Shown here in pieces: positions 1-10,999 of a stretch of DNA of 64,000 nucleotides. Numbering within the stretch: the stretch's first letter is position 1; each line of letters opens with the position of its first letter. Both the position numbers and the translations under genes were made by a program. Below the pieces are notes generated by a model. The model was not told the origin of the DNA. It did not search any database and was given only the letters and a program-made list of their open reading frames with translations. Origin of the DNA: Blattamonas nauphoetae (taxonomy: Eukaryota > Preaxostyla > Oxymonadida); assembly GCA_033064195.1 (NCBI GenBank), contig JARBJD010000189.1, positions 1-64,000 on the forward strand. Reading direction: 5' to 3'.

Positions 1-1972
1 TATCCTTCTCATCGCTCAGAAGATCTCTCTTTCTCAAATTCCGCCTTTTCACTTCTTCCTCGTTCGATCTCTCCTCATTCTCCTTTTCTTCATCTTCCTT
101 ATTCCCTCTCCTCTGCGTCTTTCTCTTCCTCTTTCTCTTCATTTTTCTCTTCCCCATTCTCCAATCCTCGTTCCTTCACTTCCTGTCCATCCATGTTCTC
201 TTCCTCTTCTTGTTGATCTTTCTCTTCCACTTCCTCATCTTCCTTCCCTTTCTCTTTCTCTGTCTCCCCATTCTCAACTTCTTCCTCTTCAATCTCTTCC
301 ACAATCTCTTCCTCTCCTCCCAACTCTTCTTCCCCATCTCCACTCACCTCTTCAAACATATTCAATCGACTCCAATTCTTCCTTTTCTCCTTCCGACCAC
401 TCTTCATCTCCTTTTTCTTCACCTTCCTCTTTTCCTTCGTCTTCCTTTTCTTCCCAATTTCCTTCTCTTTCTCCTTTCGCCTCGTCCTCTTCGTCCCCGT
501 AATAAAATTCCGCGTCCCCATCATTCACTTCAGCGTCTTCCTTCATTTCTTCCTCTTTTTCCTCGTTCTCATCTTCCGCCTCTTCGTGATCGGGTTGTGA
601 ATCGTCTTTCAGGAGTTGTTCTTCGTTTTCTTCATTATCCTCCAAATCGGCAGTATCAGCCTTTCGATCATCGTTATTCTCGTTTTCGTTCCCATTTGGG
701 TCGGTCTGGTCGTTCTGGGTGGAGGGAGCGAACGAACGAGTTTTGATCTCACCCTCCTCATCATTTCAACTTCAGCTGCTCCCTCCCCTCCAACTCATCC
801 TTTCCGCCGTCATTGTCAGATTCTTCGCTTTTCCCTTTGCCCGCATCGTCCTTCCCAACATCTTGATCAGCGGGATCGGGTGATTGGATATCGTCTGGTT
901 GGTCGTCTTCGTCCTTCATGTCCACTTCAATGTCTGACACTTCCTCGTTTTCATCGTTTTCTGCAGCTCCATCGGCCTTGTCCTTTTCTGGTTCTTCATC
1001 TTTTCCATCCCCAAACTCATCTGGCACCGTCCGTGCAAGTGTGCGCGTGCGAACCATCCCGTCCGCTTCAGCGTCCTTCTCTTCATGGATGCTTCCCTCT
1101 TCTTCAATTTCATCTTCTTTTGTTTCTTCTTCGTCGCATTCAGATCCGTCGTCTCGTACATCTGGTTCTTCATCGTTGTATTCTTCATCCCCTTCAGTAT
1201 TCTCCTGTTTCTCCACGTCGCCCTTCACTTCAGCATCTGCATCTTCATTTTCGTCATTTCCATCCTCATCTGCTACTTTTTCCGCGTCTTCGATTTCCTC
1301 CTCCATTTCTTTCCTTTCCTCCTCATCTTCTTGTTCATCAGCTTCGATCGTTCCGTCAGCATCATCCTCATGTTCTTCTGGGTGAGTCTTGTTGTCATCT
1401 TCGTTGCCCACATCGATCGGTTTCGACGATTCATCTTGCGCCTGTTCCCCTTCCGAGCCTTCGTCGAATTGTTCGTCATATCCGCCTTCCGGCTCCTCAT
1501 CTTCACCATTTGCGTGTTCTCCGTCGGATCCTTCCATGTTTTCGTCATCATTGCCTTCTGCTTCCATCGATTGATCAGCATCGACATCTCCTTCATCTTC
1601 AGCTTCTTCCTTGTCTCCATTTTAATCCTCCTCCAACTCTCCCTGTTCAGACTCTCTCTTTTCGCTTTCCATTTGTTCGTCTCCCAATTCTTCGTTTTCA
1701 CATTCAGCGTCCAAACCATCTTTCTCCTCGTCTCGTTCATCGCCTTCTTCTTCACCACCATCCTGTTCCTCCACTTCTCCAGCATCTTCTTGTGCTTCTG
1801 CATCGTCTTCAGACATCCCTTCCTCAAACTCATCATCGTACGCGTTGTCTTCTTTCTCTTCGGTCCTTTCTTCCGCTTGTTCCTCATTGTTGCCTTCTGC
1901 GAAATTACTGCCAGCATAATCGTCTTCAACTTGACCAGAAGTGTTGTCTAAATCCTCCGAGTCATCTGTCAT
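1..1972 (-). pseudogene. Decayed acidic Glu/Asp-rich coiled-coil-type gene, partial
   Basis: Minus-strand reading frames at 1972-1622, 1567-761, 645-352 and 524-99 are almost pure Glu/Asp/Lys low-complexity sequence. An in-frame TAA at about 1622 and frame changes near 760 and 355 separate them. The part at about 1080-770 (residues such as EEVSDIEVDMKDEDDQPDD, then a DIQSPDPADQDVG block) is nearly identical to the acidic stretch of gene F at 40720-40440, so this looks like a broken relative of that gene. The left end runs off the window and no SPRY-like or ARM-like part is visible. Low-complexity DNA makes frame calls unreliable; assembly error is an alternative to decay. No function can be assigned beyond a charged linker. 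Confidence 0.5.
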
Positions 1973-2299
1973 TCTGAGAAGACTTGATCAACCCAAGATC
2001 ACCAACATCAAACCGATATTCTTATCCAAACAAAGAGACGTCATAGATGACAATATATTGGTCAACAGTTGTATTTTCGTGAACTGTATCCACTCAATTA
2101 GTTCCCATTTCTTCTTTATTTCTTCTAGATTGACTTTTTTTCATGTCCACACTTTTCACCCCACCCACTCTCCTCCTCCATTCTCCACTCCCCCACTTCA
2201 CTGCCAAGTCGAAGCCAAACCGCTCCCCGATTTTGTTGCCGTAATGTCATCAACGAAGTGTTTCAACAAAATGAAGTCTCCACGATTATATGAATTCCA
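1973..2299. other. Intergenic, no gene seen
   Basis: This spacer separates the decayed acidic gene from the end of gene A. It contains pyrimidine-rich patches and no convincing reading frame or repeat. Confidence 0.5.
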
Positions 2300-4958
2300 T
2301 CAAGATTCAGGAAGTTGAAGCTGCCTCAACTCACCCTGGATAACACCCTGAGCCTCTCTGATCTTCTGAGCCAGGGCAGCGTCATCCTGGAGAAGGGCGA
2401 ATCCTTCCTGCAGACCAAGCTCGAGAAGCATCCCTGTGATCTGTCCCGCTCTTTCCGCGTCCACTTCCTCAACCTTTGTGTAAATGAATTCTCCCACGTA
2501 CTGCTGCTTGTCCTCATCAGCCATCTCTCTGAACTCATCCATGTTGAATCCTGGCGGAAGATTTATCAGTGTACCACCAATTGGAATCTGCGAACTTCCG
2601 GAGGAACCGCCGATAACATCCTGAGCCTCCCTGATTTTCTCGGCAAGGCCAGCGTCATCCTGGAGAAGGGCGAATCCTTCCTGCAGACCAAGCTCGAGAA
2701 GCATCCCTGTGATCTGTCCCGCTCTTTCCGCGTCCACTTCCTCAACCTTTGTGTAAATGAATTCTCCCACGTACTGCTGCTTGTCCTCATCAGCCATCTC
2801 TCTGAACTCATCCATGTTGAATCCTGTTGGAAGATTGGATGGTCGGAATTGCGGCGCACCGATTGGCATGCCCATGCCCATCTGACCCATTCCCATCGGA
2901 GGCATGTAGTTCATCGGCATCTGCAGCAATCCAGGCATCCCCATCTGACCCACACTGGGCACACCTGAAGACATGCCCCACATCATCATTCCCTGTGGAT
3001 ACAGACTTGGTATCTGCATTCCCTGGCCATAGACTCGAGCTCCCATTGGAGGTTGGGTTCGGGGAGCTCGTTTGCGATCGCTCTGAACAAAGTTAATCTG
3101 AAGACGTCGACCCTGAATTTCTGTTTCACTGAGCTTGAGAATGCATTGACGTGCATCTTCGTCTTTTTCAAAGAGGCAGAAACCGAACCCGCGAGATGTG
3201 CCGTCTTCGCTGCGGACAATCTGGGAACTTGTCACTGGTCCGAACGACTCAAACAAGGTGCGGAATTCCTCGTCGGTCATTTCCAGGGGCAAGTTGCTCA
3301 CAAGCAAGTTCCTCCATTTTGTCTCCTCCTTCAGCTGCCTCTGTTTCTTCAGCTCCGTCTTTGAGAGAGCAATGGAAACGTTGAGTGGTCTCCCTTTCAA
3401 CTCCTTGCCGTTCATCTCATCCACTGCCTTTTGTGCTAATTCTTCGCTCACAAATTTGGCAAAGCCAAAGCCACGAGAGTTTCCTCTTGAATCGAAAATG
3501 ACGGTACACTCTGCATCCGCTGAGATCGGTTCAAAGAAAACCTGCAAATCCTTTTTCGTCACAGTGCCAGCGAGATTATCAACATACACAGTATCATGGA
3601 CTCTTTGCTGTGCGATTGTGGTTGCTTGTTGCTCAATGATTTGTTGCATCTGCGCTTTCTCTCTTTCGAGTTGCGCAATCGTGTTGTCTCGCTCGCTGAG
3701 CCGTTCGAGAAGCTGTTCTACTGTCCGTTCAGTGCTGTCCAGTTCTTCGCGGATGAATCGCGAGAGTGGTGTTTCCTCTCCCAAAATCGAACGGAGTCGA
3801 CCTGACCGAATCAGCTCAGCAGACGACAGTCGTTCCAAAGGATTCTGAATGTGGAAGGGAAAACAGAAAACGAATAAAGAGAGAGAAGAGAAGGAGAAAA
3901 TCACACTTTGCTCAGAAGGAAACACAGCAGAGGTTCCGCAGTGTTCGCGATCGTCGCTGGTCGGCACACTGCCTGAACATCAAATCCTTTCACACTTTCT
4001 GCAATCTCCACAGCATTCTGTCCCGAAATCCACGCCTTCCCTGTCAGCAATTCCAGCACAATCAGCCCAAACGCCCACATGTCTCCTGCCTGCGACACAC
4101 TTCCAACATTCCCTCCCAAAACAAACATTTCGGGCCCCCAGAACTGCATCGTCCCACACTCCGCCGCATTCCACGTCTTTTGAGTCCCGACTCCAGCCAC
4201 TCCTCCAAAGTCCCCTGAAACACGAAGAAAAACAGAAAGCGTGAGATTGGACGAAGAACGAGCAAGAAGATGATCAACACAAATCATTGCACATACCCAG
4301 CTTCGCTGTTCCATCAGCCCCAATCAGAATATTCGATGGCTTCACATCGCCATACACCTCATTTCGAGAGTGCAGAAACCCCAGCCCAGCCAACACATCT
4401 TGCACAATTCGGAACACTTTCTGACCATCATCAACAGCCACAAAAAGCAGCCAGTGACCCAAAAAGGGAGAAGACAACATGAAGAGGGAGAAGAAAACAA
4501 TACCACTCGATCCATCAGCGTCCCCAGCTTTTGTCCTTCCGACATCCGATCAGCCAAAGAACACGAGCACAGCTCCAGAACCACAAAGTGTGCGGTGTCG
4601 CCCTCGATCGCTTCCACAAATCCAACAACATTTTTGTGTTGATTCTTTTGCAGTTTCGAGATTTCATGCTCGTTCTTGTTGAAATCTGCTTCCGATGTGA
4701 ACGGCAGCACTTTCATCGCAAAATGTTCATCCGATCCCGTTTTCAACACTTCATGCACTGACCCAAATCGACCCTGGCCCAATGTTCGGATAAACTTGTC
4801 TGACAAGACAAAAAAGGAGAGTCAATGAACGATGAGAATTGAGATGGTGAAAATAAGGATGCATATTGAATATAAATCTGAGAGAGGGAAGGAAGATGCA
4901 CACATGGTTCGGGAACTTTCACTTGGAATTGTTTTTTCGCTTTCGGTTGAGCTGTCAT
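2300..4958 (-). CDS. Gene A: protein kinase fused to two RRMs and two PABC/MLLE domains
   Basis: Five exons fit in one frame with GT-AG introns: 4958-4904, 4799-4504, 4420-4297, 4214-3907 and 3844-2300, giving about 775 residues. Residues about 20-275 are a Ser/Thr-type kinase: glycine loop GQGRFGSV, Lys48 in FAMK, catalytic-loop YGDVKPSN (Asp142 kept, the usual His-Arg replaced), and DFG near 160. A short coiled coil (about 280-340) follows. Next come RRM1 (about 345-419, RNP1-like SRGFGFAKF) and RRM2 (about 439-514, SRGFGFCLF), a Met/Gly/Pro linker, and two near-identical MLLE domains (about 603-672 and 694-763, each with GQITGMLLELGL). RRMs bind RNA and MLLE domains bind PAM2 peptides in poly(A)-binding proteins, so a kinase acting on mRNPs or translation factors is the likely role (inference). 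The ATG at 4958 is the first in frame; the kinase is nearly duplicated in gene B. Confidence 0.85.
2348..2826 (-). repeat. Tandem duplication encoding two MLLE domains
   Basis: About 205 bp are repeated almost exactly (about 2348-2552 and 2621-2826), covering FNMDEFREMADEDKQQYVGE through the MLLE motif and LLQDDA. The copies differ at only a few positions, mainly near the AGLAEK/AALAQK end. The spacing suggests a recent tandem duplication of one PABC domain in gene A. Confidence 0.85.
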
Positions 4959-4999
4959 TCTTCCCAACTTTGCGAACAATGGTCAGATCAGGCGTAGAC

Positions 5000-7182
5000 A
5001 ATTACACCAACTTTTGGAAACCTTGAAAAGAGGGGACAATGATTTCAAGTCGTAATGCATGCAGTACACCGCTTTTCACGTCTCACAGTTTCCAGACCCA
5101 TTCTTCGTTTCTCCATTTTCTTCCATCGTTTCGTTTGAGTAAATGTCCACTCTGGTACCTCCCTTATTTTTGTTGCCCCATTTACCCATCGTTCTCCAGT
5201 CCCTTGGCTGTTCATCTTCAACGATCTGCTCAGAAATGGACGCACAATGTACCCAAGTTATTCAGTCAGCTATTGTCGGAATGAGATAATTCATGGATAT
5301 CAAGTTCGTAACGCATCTTGCTATCTTCATCTTGAAGGAAACACCACCCCATTCATGCATACTCGCTGTCTGGAAGCGAGAATTCAATCGATTCTGAAAC
5401 ACAAACAGCAACCCTCATCAAATTCACTCGCGGAATACACCTTAGTTGCGTGCCGTTTCAATACATCTCTTTGCGTGGAGAAGTGTGTTTTCCATGTTAT
5501 TGGGCGGACGCATGGGATGATTGAAGTCCACTCGTCTTCGCTCTGGGTGTCAGAATGGACGGTGCTGTCAGAAGGGTCGCTGTCGCCATTTGGGATTTCG
5601 GGAGGAGGATGCAGCGGATCGTCGATTTCGATTCTGTCGTCGAAGTACTCAGGCACGAATGAAAGAGTGATGTCGCTGCCTCCTTTGACAAGCCTCACTC
5701 TGCCATCCAAACATGATCCGACACATCAAGACATCTCGACGGACACTTTTGACACTTCGATGAATGCTGTGGTTGGGTCAGGAGTGTGTCTGTCATCGAT
5801 TGATCTTGGTTTCGGAACGGGCCCGCTGTTTGACTTTGGGTGCTCAATTCGCTTTCAACTGCTGTCCCCTCAACGACGATCTCGCTGACTCACTCTTCCC
5901 GCCGAAACGTGTCCAGTGTCGCTCCCGAAACAACACGCCATCTGTTCGCTCAGACTCGTCAGACTTTGGTGTCGTATGTTGTGGAAGTGAGCATCAACCA
6001 CTTCTCAGGGACAGCCACTGCGGATCTGAATATGTGCAGATCGTTCCTTGCCTCGAATTTGTCATTCTCAAAATGTTCTTCAAATCTCGCTCCATCCGAC
6101 CAGCATCCAACCTCCACCCTCAACCATCGAACTGGAACTGATCTCATCGACATTGCAAACGGCATGGATGGGCAGGATGTCGACATCACTCGCTGCCCCT
6201 TCACTCACACGACGAGCTCAACGAATCCTTCCGCAGTCCATTTTGCTGCACAGCCGAGAACACCAAAATCGACGCGTGTGCTTCTTCGATTGCAGTGGAA
6301 CCTCAGGCTGGGCAGGTGCTGTTTCCTCATCCACAGATCACAGACAACTCTCCATCTCGTTCTCGTCGTGTCTCGTTGCTTGGTTCTGCGACACTCCAAA
6401 CTCTGGTGGATTTGGAACTGTTGTCCTGATCGATTCATCGTCATGCACTGTCTCAGGTTGTATTCTCCCAAACGGACAGTGCTGAATGCGGGTCTCCTCT
6501 CACTGTCGTCGATGTCCAAAGCCCAACACAGAATGGATTATCGAACTCGATCTTCAAAAGTGCGTATTCTGACTCATCCGAAAACGGATCGGCGCTGTTC
6601 GTCGGAGCACGCACGGATGTCCTCCTCTCGTCGCTCCGATTTGTCGACACTGACAATAATGATGCGGACGATGTGTAGTGCAGCATGAATCGGATCATTT
6701 GCAACGACGACACTGCTGAACAGCCAGTCTCTTGCTCGATGTGCATCTGTGTTACACAATTTCCGGATGATCCAGTGGCTTCACACGACTATTTGTTCCT
6801 GAAGATCACTCAGGAGACATTTGTGAAGTCTTTCACGATCATCGACAACGAGGATCAGACCGCAACATTCGAAATCGAAGTTGGGGATGCAGTGACAGGA
6901 GAGATGGTTGTTGTGGTGGACAATTTGGAGGGCACACGCTCCTCTCCTCCACCCATCACTCGCTCACTCACCTTCTCCTTCCCAACAGCAGAGACGACAG
7001 CGTCATGCATAGTTGCTGTGGGAGACGATGAACTGTTCCAGTCCCCAGCGCCTGAATACAAACTGAGAAGAGCTGCGGTCGCTGACTGGCTTGTGCACAC
7101 ACTCCGAGTGACTCCGAAGTCTCAACCGGACATTCCCGCCGCTGAAACAGTCAAAAAGTCTTGGATACAGCAATTCAAGTGA
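5000..7182 (+). pseudogene. Broken beta-helix-like surface protein gene, copy 1
   Basis: Plus-strand coding-like sequence shifts frame several times. Frame one gives 5247-5888 (SGVCLSSIDLGFGTGPLFDFG), another 5840-6300 (SFSKCSSNLAP, GTDLIDIANGMDGQDVDITR), a third about 6280-6485 (GTSGWAGAVSSS), another about 6480-6680 (SPLTVVDVQSP, SLRFVDTDNNDADDV), then 6685-7182. Short repeated strand-turn units rich in Ser, Gly and Cys resemble the parallel-beta-helix surface proteins common in oxymonads (family assignment inferred). It is divergent from gene A and convergent with gene B. The repeated frame changes argue for a pseudogene, and a similarly broken copy lies at 11.0-12.6 kb. Confidence 0.55.
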
Positions 7183-7589
7183 CAGGATCGACCAATGTTG
7201 CGGTTTATGGTGAATCACGACGAGTGCGATGAACAGCCCTCCTCGCTCAACCAACCCAACCCAACACGCTCGCCTCCATTCGCTGTTCTCACGTCAGACG
7301 AGGCGAGCATGAAAGAGGAGAAGGAGGCGGAGAAGCAGACGGGAGATGGAGGGTCGTGAGTCGTGTCTTCGGATGGGATGGGGGTGAGGCACACAAGGAG
7401 TACATATGCTGGGAAGCGTACGAACTGTCGAGTGAGCCTTCGATGCACTCCAACCCATCGTCGTCGTTCTTTTCGTAACCTTCGTTCGCAGGGTCTCCTC
7501 TTCGGCAGACGGAACAGACACAGCGACCGCTTCACGAACGGGAGATTGGAGAGAGTGATGAAGTTGTGTGGTTGGATTGTCACAAAGAA

Positions 7590-7713
7590 TGAAAGAAAGC
7601 GTGAATGATGGTGAAGTGAAACAGAATCGGATGACAAGAGAGACCAATTTCATTGTTTCGTCAAACATCGCACAAACAAAGTGGTCAGTCTGGTTCTGGC
7701 AGAATCAACATTA
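7590..7713 (-). promoter_or_regulatory. Conserved 3' flank of the kinase-SPRY family (gene B copy)
   Basis: About 110 bp just downstream of gene B is shared, with few changes, with the 3' flanks of genes C (15490-15601), D (27903-28028), E (32155-32281) and, more diverged, F (39535-39649). A shared 3' UTR or processing signal, or simply recent common origin, would explain it. Confidence 0.5.
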
Positions 7714-10700
7714 TCAAAGTCGTTTGAGCCACTTCACTTCGACTGACTGATTCTCAACACGGAATCCAGTTGTGATTCCGAGGCAGAGAGGAGAAGGGAT
7801 GTCGGTGAAGATCCCAGACTGTTCCTCATCGTCCACAAACAGTCGAGCTTCTCGAGTCCTCATGTTCACACGAATCGCTGCAATATCTCCAATTCGATCG
7901 CAAATCTTGTTTGTTCCTTCTGGCTTGAATTCTTCATCATTTGTCCACATTCGACCATCCCAAAGGGTGAATTCACCACCAAACCCATTCGTCCAACTCC
8001 CACAAGTCTCTTGCGTGGCATCTTCGGGAAGTGGATGTTGGAGGAAGCCAAGCACTGAAAAGATGAGAAGAGAGAAGAACACACTCACAAGATGGAAAGT
8101 GTGTTCACTTGCTCTGATTTTGAGTTCCCATTCTCCCTCGTCGATCCGACGAGTGAAAGCTGTTCTCCAAGTAACGCCCTGTTCGAGATTTATGATTTGT
8201 GTGAGAGTGGTTGGAGTGAGTGTGTGAGCAGTTCGGTCGAGTGTTTGGAGTGCTTCAGTGCCAAACCAAATCGAATGATCAGCGAAATGCTGTTTCATCT
8301 CGTTGATTTGTGATTTCTGAATTCTCCTTTCCTCAAGAGCTGCTCTTTCGAGTTCATCACTTTCGCGCCGTCGTTTGAGCCACAACACTTCAACAGATTT
8401 TATGCGTCCACCAGTTGTGATTGCGAGGCAGAGAGGAGAAGGGATGTCGGTGAAGATCCCAGGCTGTTCCTCATCGTCCACAAACAGTCGAGCTTCTCGA
8501 GTCCTCATGTTCACTCGAATCGCTGCTGTCTGCCCAATTCGATCACACTTCCTGTTCGTTCCTTCGGGTTTGAATTCTCGATGCGATCTCCACATTGTTC
8601 CATTCCACACGACGAAATCGCCGCCAATCCCATTTCGATTGAATCCACAATCGTGTTGTGTGGCATTTTCAGGAAGTGGATGTCTGAGGAAGCCAAGCAC
8701 TGAAAAGATGAAGAGAGAGAAGAACACACTCACATGGACTAAAGGGTTGTCAGTTGCTCTGATTTTCAGTTCCCACTCTCCCTCGTCAATCGGAAATGTG
8801 AATGCTGTTCTCCAGGGATTGTCTGTTGGAGTGACGATGATTTGTGTGAGAGTGGTTGGAGTGAGTGTGTGAACAGTTCTGTCGAGTGTTTGGAGAGATT
8901 CTGTTCCAATCCAGATCGGAAGAGCGGCCAGTTGCTGTTTCATTATTTCGTTTTCTGATTTCAGAGTTCTCCTTTCTTCGAGAGCTGCTATTTCGAGTTC
9001 ATCGTTTCCTCGAAGTCGTTTGAGCCACTTCACTTCAACTGAATCATTGTCTTCATCGAATCCAGTTGTGATTGCGAGGCAGAGAGGAGAAGGGATGTCG
9101 GGGAAGATCCCAGGCTGTTCCTCATCGTCCACAAACAGTCGAGCTTCTCTTGTCCACATGTTCACTCGAATCGCTGCTGTCTGTCCGCCTCTCTCCCACT
9201 TCTTGTTTGTTCCTGGAGGCTTGAATTTTCCTGATTTCAACATAGCTCCATTCCAAAGAATGAAATCTCCACCAATCCCATCTACCCAACCTCCACAACT
9301 CCTCTGTGTGGCATTTTCAGGAAGTGGGTATCTGACAAAGCCAAGACCTGCAAAGATCAAAAGAGAGAAGAACACACTCATATTCACGAAAGTGTTTTTA
9401 CTTGCTTTGATTTTCAGTTCCCACTCTCCCATGTCGATCGGACGAGTGAAAGCTGTTCTGCATTGTCTCTCGAATCTGAAGAGTTGAGTGAGAGTGGTTG
9501 GAGTGAGCGAGTGAACAGTTCTGTCGAGTGTTTGGAGAGATTTGGTGCCAACCCAAATCGGAACATCGGCAAGCAGCTCTTTCTGCAGAGCGATCGTCTT
9601 TGATTGGTCCTCAACGATGTGTTGTATCTGATCTTTCTCTTTTTTCGAGTGTCACAATCGTGCTGTCCAGTTCTTCGCGGATGAAGTGCGAGAGTGGTGT
9701 TTCCTCTCCCAAAATCGAACGGAGTCGACCTGACCGAATCAGCTCAGCAGACGAGAGTCGTTCCAGAGGATTCTGAAGAAGGAAGGGAAAAGGTGAAAAC
9801 GAACAAAGAGAGAGAATTGAGAGAAGAGAAGGAGGAAATCACACTTTGCTCAGAAGGAAACACAGCAGAGGTTCCACAGTATTCGGGATCGTCGCTTGTC
9901 GGCACACTGCCTGAACATCAAATCGTTTCACACTTTCTGCAATCTCCACAGCATTCTGTCCCGAAATCCACGCCTTCCCTGTCAGCAATTCCAGCACAAT
10001 CAGCCCAAACGCCCACATGTCTCCTGCCTGCGACACACTTCCAACATTCCCTCCCAAAACAAACATTTCGGGCCCCCAGAACTGCATCGTCCCACACTCC
10101 GCCGCATTCCACGTCTTTTGAGTCCCGACTCCAGCCACTCCTCCAAAGTCCCCTGAAACAGGAAGAAAAACAGAAAGCGTGAGATTGGACGATGAACGAG
10201 CAAAACGATGATCAACACAAATCATTGCACATACCCAGCTTCGCTGTTCCATCAACCCCAATCAGAATATTCGATGGCTTCACATCGCCATACACCTCAT
10301 TTCGAGAGTGCAGAAACCCCAGCCCAGCCAACACATCTTGCACAATTCGGAACACTTTCTGAACATCATCAACAACAAACCACACAAGCAGCCAGTGACC
10401 CAAAAAGGGAGAGGACAACGTGAAGAGGGAGAAGAAAACAATACCACTCGATCCATCAGCGTCCCCAGCTTTCGCACTTCCGACATCCGATCAGCCAAAG
10501 AACACGAGCTCAGCTCCAGAACCACAAAGTGTGCGGTGTCGCCCTCGATCGCTTCCACAAATCCAACAACATTTTTGTGTTGATTCTTTTGCAGTTTCGA
10601 GATTTCATGCTCGTTCTTGTTGAAATCTGCTTCCGATGTGAACGGCAGCACTTTCATCGCAAAATGTTCATCCGATCCCGTTTTCAATACTTCATGCACT

Positions 10701-10900
10701 GATCCGAATCGACCCTGGCCCAGTGTTCGGATAAACTTGTCTGACAAGACAAAAAGAGAGGGAGAAAGAAGCGATGAGAATTGTGATAATTAAGACAAGC
10801 ATGCAAATCGAATATAAAACTGAGAGAGGGAAGGAAGATGCACACATGGTTCGGGAACTTTCACTTGGAATTGTTTTTTCGCTTTCGGTTGAGCTGTAAT
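7714..10900 (-). pseudogene. Gene B: kinase plus three SPRY/B30.2-like domains, start and frame damaged
   Basis: The exon structure matches gene A: 10900-10846, 10740-10445, 10358-10235, 10152-9845 and 9772-7714. The kinase is nearly identical to gene A's (GQGRFGSV, FAMK, YGDVKPSN, DFGGVAGV, WGPE). After LDST in the linker the protein switches to three SPRY-like repeats, each running from (P/S)IW.GT..LQTLDRT to DIPSPLCLAITTG and ending KWLKRL or LWLKRR. Two defects are visible. The ATG used in gene A reads ATT here with an upstream in-frame stop, and one extra A in an A-run near 9643 shifts the frame in the linker. The SPRY frame itself is clean from about 9635 to the TGA at 7714. It could be a recent pseudogene, or an assembly error plus another start. 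Without the extra base the product would be about 945 residues. Confidence 0.7.
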
Positions 10901-10999
10901 TCTTCACAGCTTTGCAAACAATGGTCAGATCGCAGCTTGACAATTAAAACAACTTTCGGAAACACTTTCAAGAGGAGACGACGATTCCAAATCGGTTTG

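Noticed and set aside
1610-1630. Alternative genetic code (TAA/TAG read as Gln, as in one oxymonad lineage) to explain the in-frame TAA
   Set aside because: TAA and TAG sit at conserved ends of genes C, D, F and the NEK and MINDY-like genes, so they act as stops; decay explains 1622 better.
616-1977. Long plus-strand open frames rich in Ser/Phe/Leu opposite the acidic region
   Set aside because: They are mirror images of GAA/GAG-rich coding on the minus strand; all three plus frames stay open only because of base composition.
2315-2968. Plus-strand frame of 217 codons with internal repeat
   Set aside because: It is antisense to the duplicated MLLE domains, so the repeat is inherited from them.
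3840-3967. Gene A as two genes, with an RRM/MLLE protein starting at an ATG-less frame near 3967
   Set aside because: The extra N-terminal codons are intron and out-of-phase kinase; the spliced join keeps the kinase C-lobe motif and the frame.
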